From assembly GCA_030590765.1 (NCBI GenBank), contig JAUVCP010000145.1:1-6093 (forward strand): DNA of 6,093 nt, read 5' to 3'. Below the pieces are notes generated by a model. That model saw nothing but the letters and a program-made list of their open reading frames with translations. It had not been told where the DNA came from and searched no databases. Numbering within the stretch: the first letter of the stretch is position 1; each line of letters begins with the position of its first letter. Below are positions 5,873-6,093 of the stretch, one piece after another. The stretch is from Flavobacteriaceae bacterium (GTDB taxonomy: Bacteria > Bacteroidota > Bacteroidia > Flavobacteriales > Flavobacteriaceae). The translations under genes and the position numbers were made by a program.

Positions 5873-6093
5873 AACCCTAATCATATTTTTACTTAAGTTT
5901 TTTGTAACTTATTTTGTTCTATTTGGAGTATATTCTTTTTATCTTCATAAAACGCAACAAAAAGGAGATATTTTTAGTTGTTCGCCATTAACAAAAGATG
6001 TTGCTATACATGTTGAGAAAGTCGCTAATTTAATGGGGTATGATGCATCTGTTGAGCAGCATTCAGATGAATTATCAATGAAGCTAAATATCA
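5859..6093 (+). CDS. xrtF: Probable exosortase family protein XrtF (partial, N-terminus only)
   Basis: The 78 codons visible read KKNKTLIIFLLKFFVTYF at the start, one strongly hydrophobic segment at about residues 7-28. A lumenal-type stretch follows (DIFSCSPLTKDVAIHVEKVA), then NLMGYDASVEQHSDELSMKLNI. This pattern matches my recollection of the N-terminus of XrtF, the Flavobacteriia exosortase: a membrane helix, then a loop with a Thr plus hydrophobic region, then G-x-D and a Pro/His/Ser-rich strand. Exosortases are multi-pass membrane cysteine proteases that process C-terminal PEP-CTERM-like sorting signals. The catalytic Cys, Arg and His lie beyond the window, so the assignment rests on the N-terminus only. 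An in-frame TAA at 5847-5849 and the absence of an in-frame ATG before about residue 61 leave TTG at 5859 as the likely start. No Shine-Dalgarno sequence is visible. In the Flavobacteriia genomes I recall, xrtF is followed by an exosortase F-associated gene and often lies near a GAF-domain gene, as here. Confidence 0.65.
   Translation, partial: MKKNKTLIIFLLKFFVTYFVLFGVYSFYLHKTQQKGDIFSCSPLTKDVAIHVEKVANLMGYDASVEQHSDELSMKLNI

Noticed and set aside
1..6093. CRISPR array, tRNA, rRNA, insertion sequence or phage genes
   Set aside because: No regularly spaced repeats, cloverleaf-like sequences, transposase or phage motifs were seen.

Overview
The window is AT-rich bacterial chromosome that looks like a member of the Flavobacteriia (phylum Bacteroidetes). 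The evidence is the Bacteroidetes-type MreB, MreC and PurH sequences, start codons without clear Shine-Dalgarno sequences, several matches to the Bacteroidetes -7 promoter element TAnnTTTG, and a right-edge gene that resembles exosortase XrtF, a family I associate with Flavobacteriia. The species cannot be named from the sequence alone.

Left part (1-3524, all leftward): transcription order is purH, then mreB, then mreC, which runs off the left edge. MreB (actin-like filament protein) and MreC (periplasmic scaffold) are the core of the rod-shape/elongasome machinery. PurH catalyses the last two steps of IMP synthesis. The purH reading frame is interrupted: recognisable PurH sequence continues in the same frame on both sides of a short lesion with two stop codons (TAG and TAA, two codons apart), and the total length of 510 codons is what an intact protein would have. 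The 171-base purH-mreB gap holds candidate promoter elements and an inverted repeat, but no convincing terminator.

Middle (3525-4853): a divergent spacer separates purH from a rightward 12-helix major facilitator superfamily transporter of unknown substrate.

Right part (4855-6093): a leftward pair follows, a GAF-domain protein of the free methionine-(R)-sulfoxide reductase type and an unrecognised 124-residue protein whose start codon directly abuts the GAF gene's stop codon. The transporter and the 124-residue gene converge with one base between their stop codons. A 152-base divergent spacer containing a 13-bp inverted repeat separates the GAF gene from the rightward xrtF-like gene, which probably starts at TTG and leaves the window after 78 codons.

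Most of this is housekeeping sequence, and I see no convincing new multi-gene system. The points most worth following are the broken purH, the unrecognised gene coupled to the GAF gene, and the structured spacer before the xrtF-like gene. No rRNA, tRNA, CRISPR array, insertion sequence or known riboswitch was recognised.
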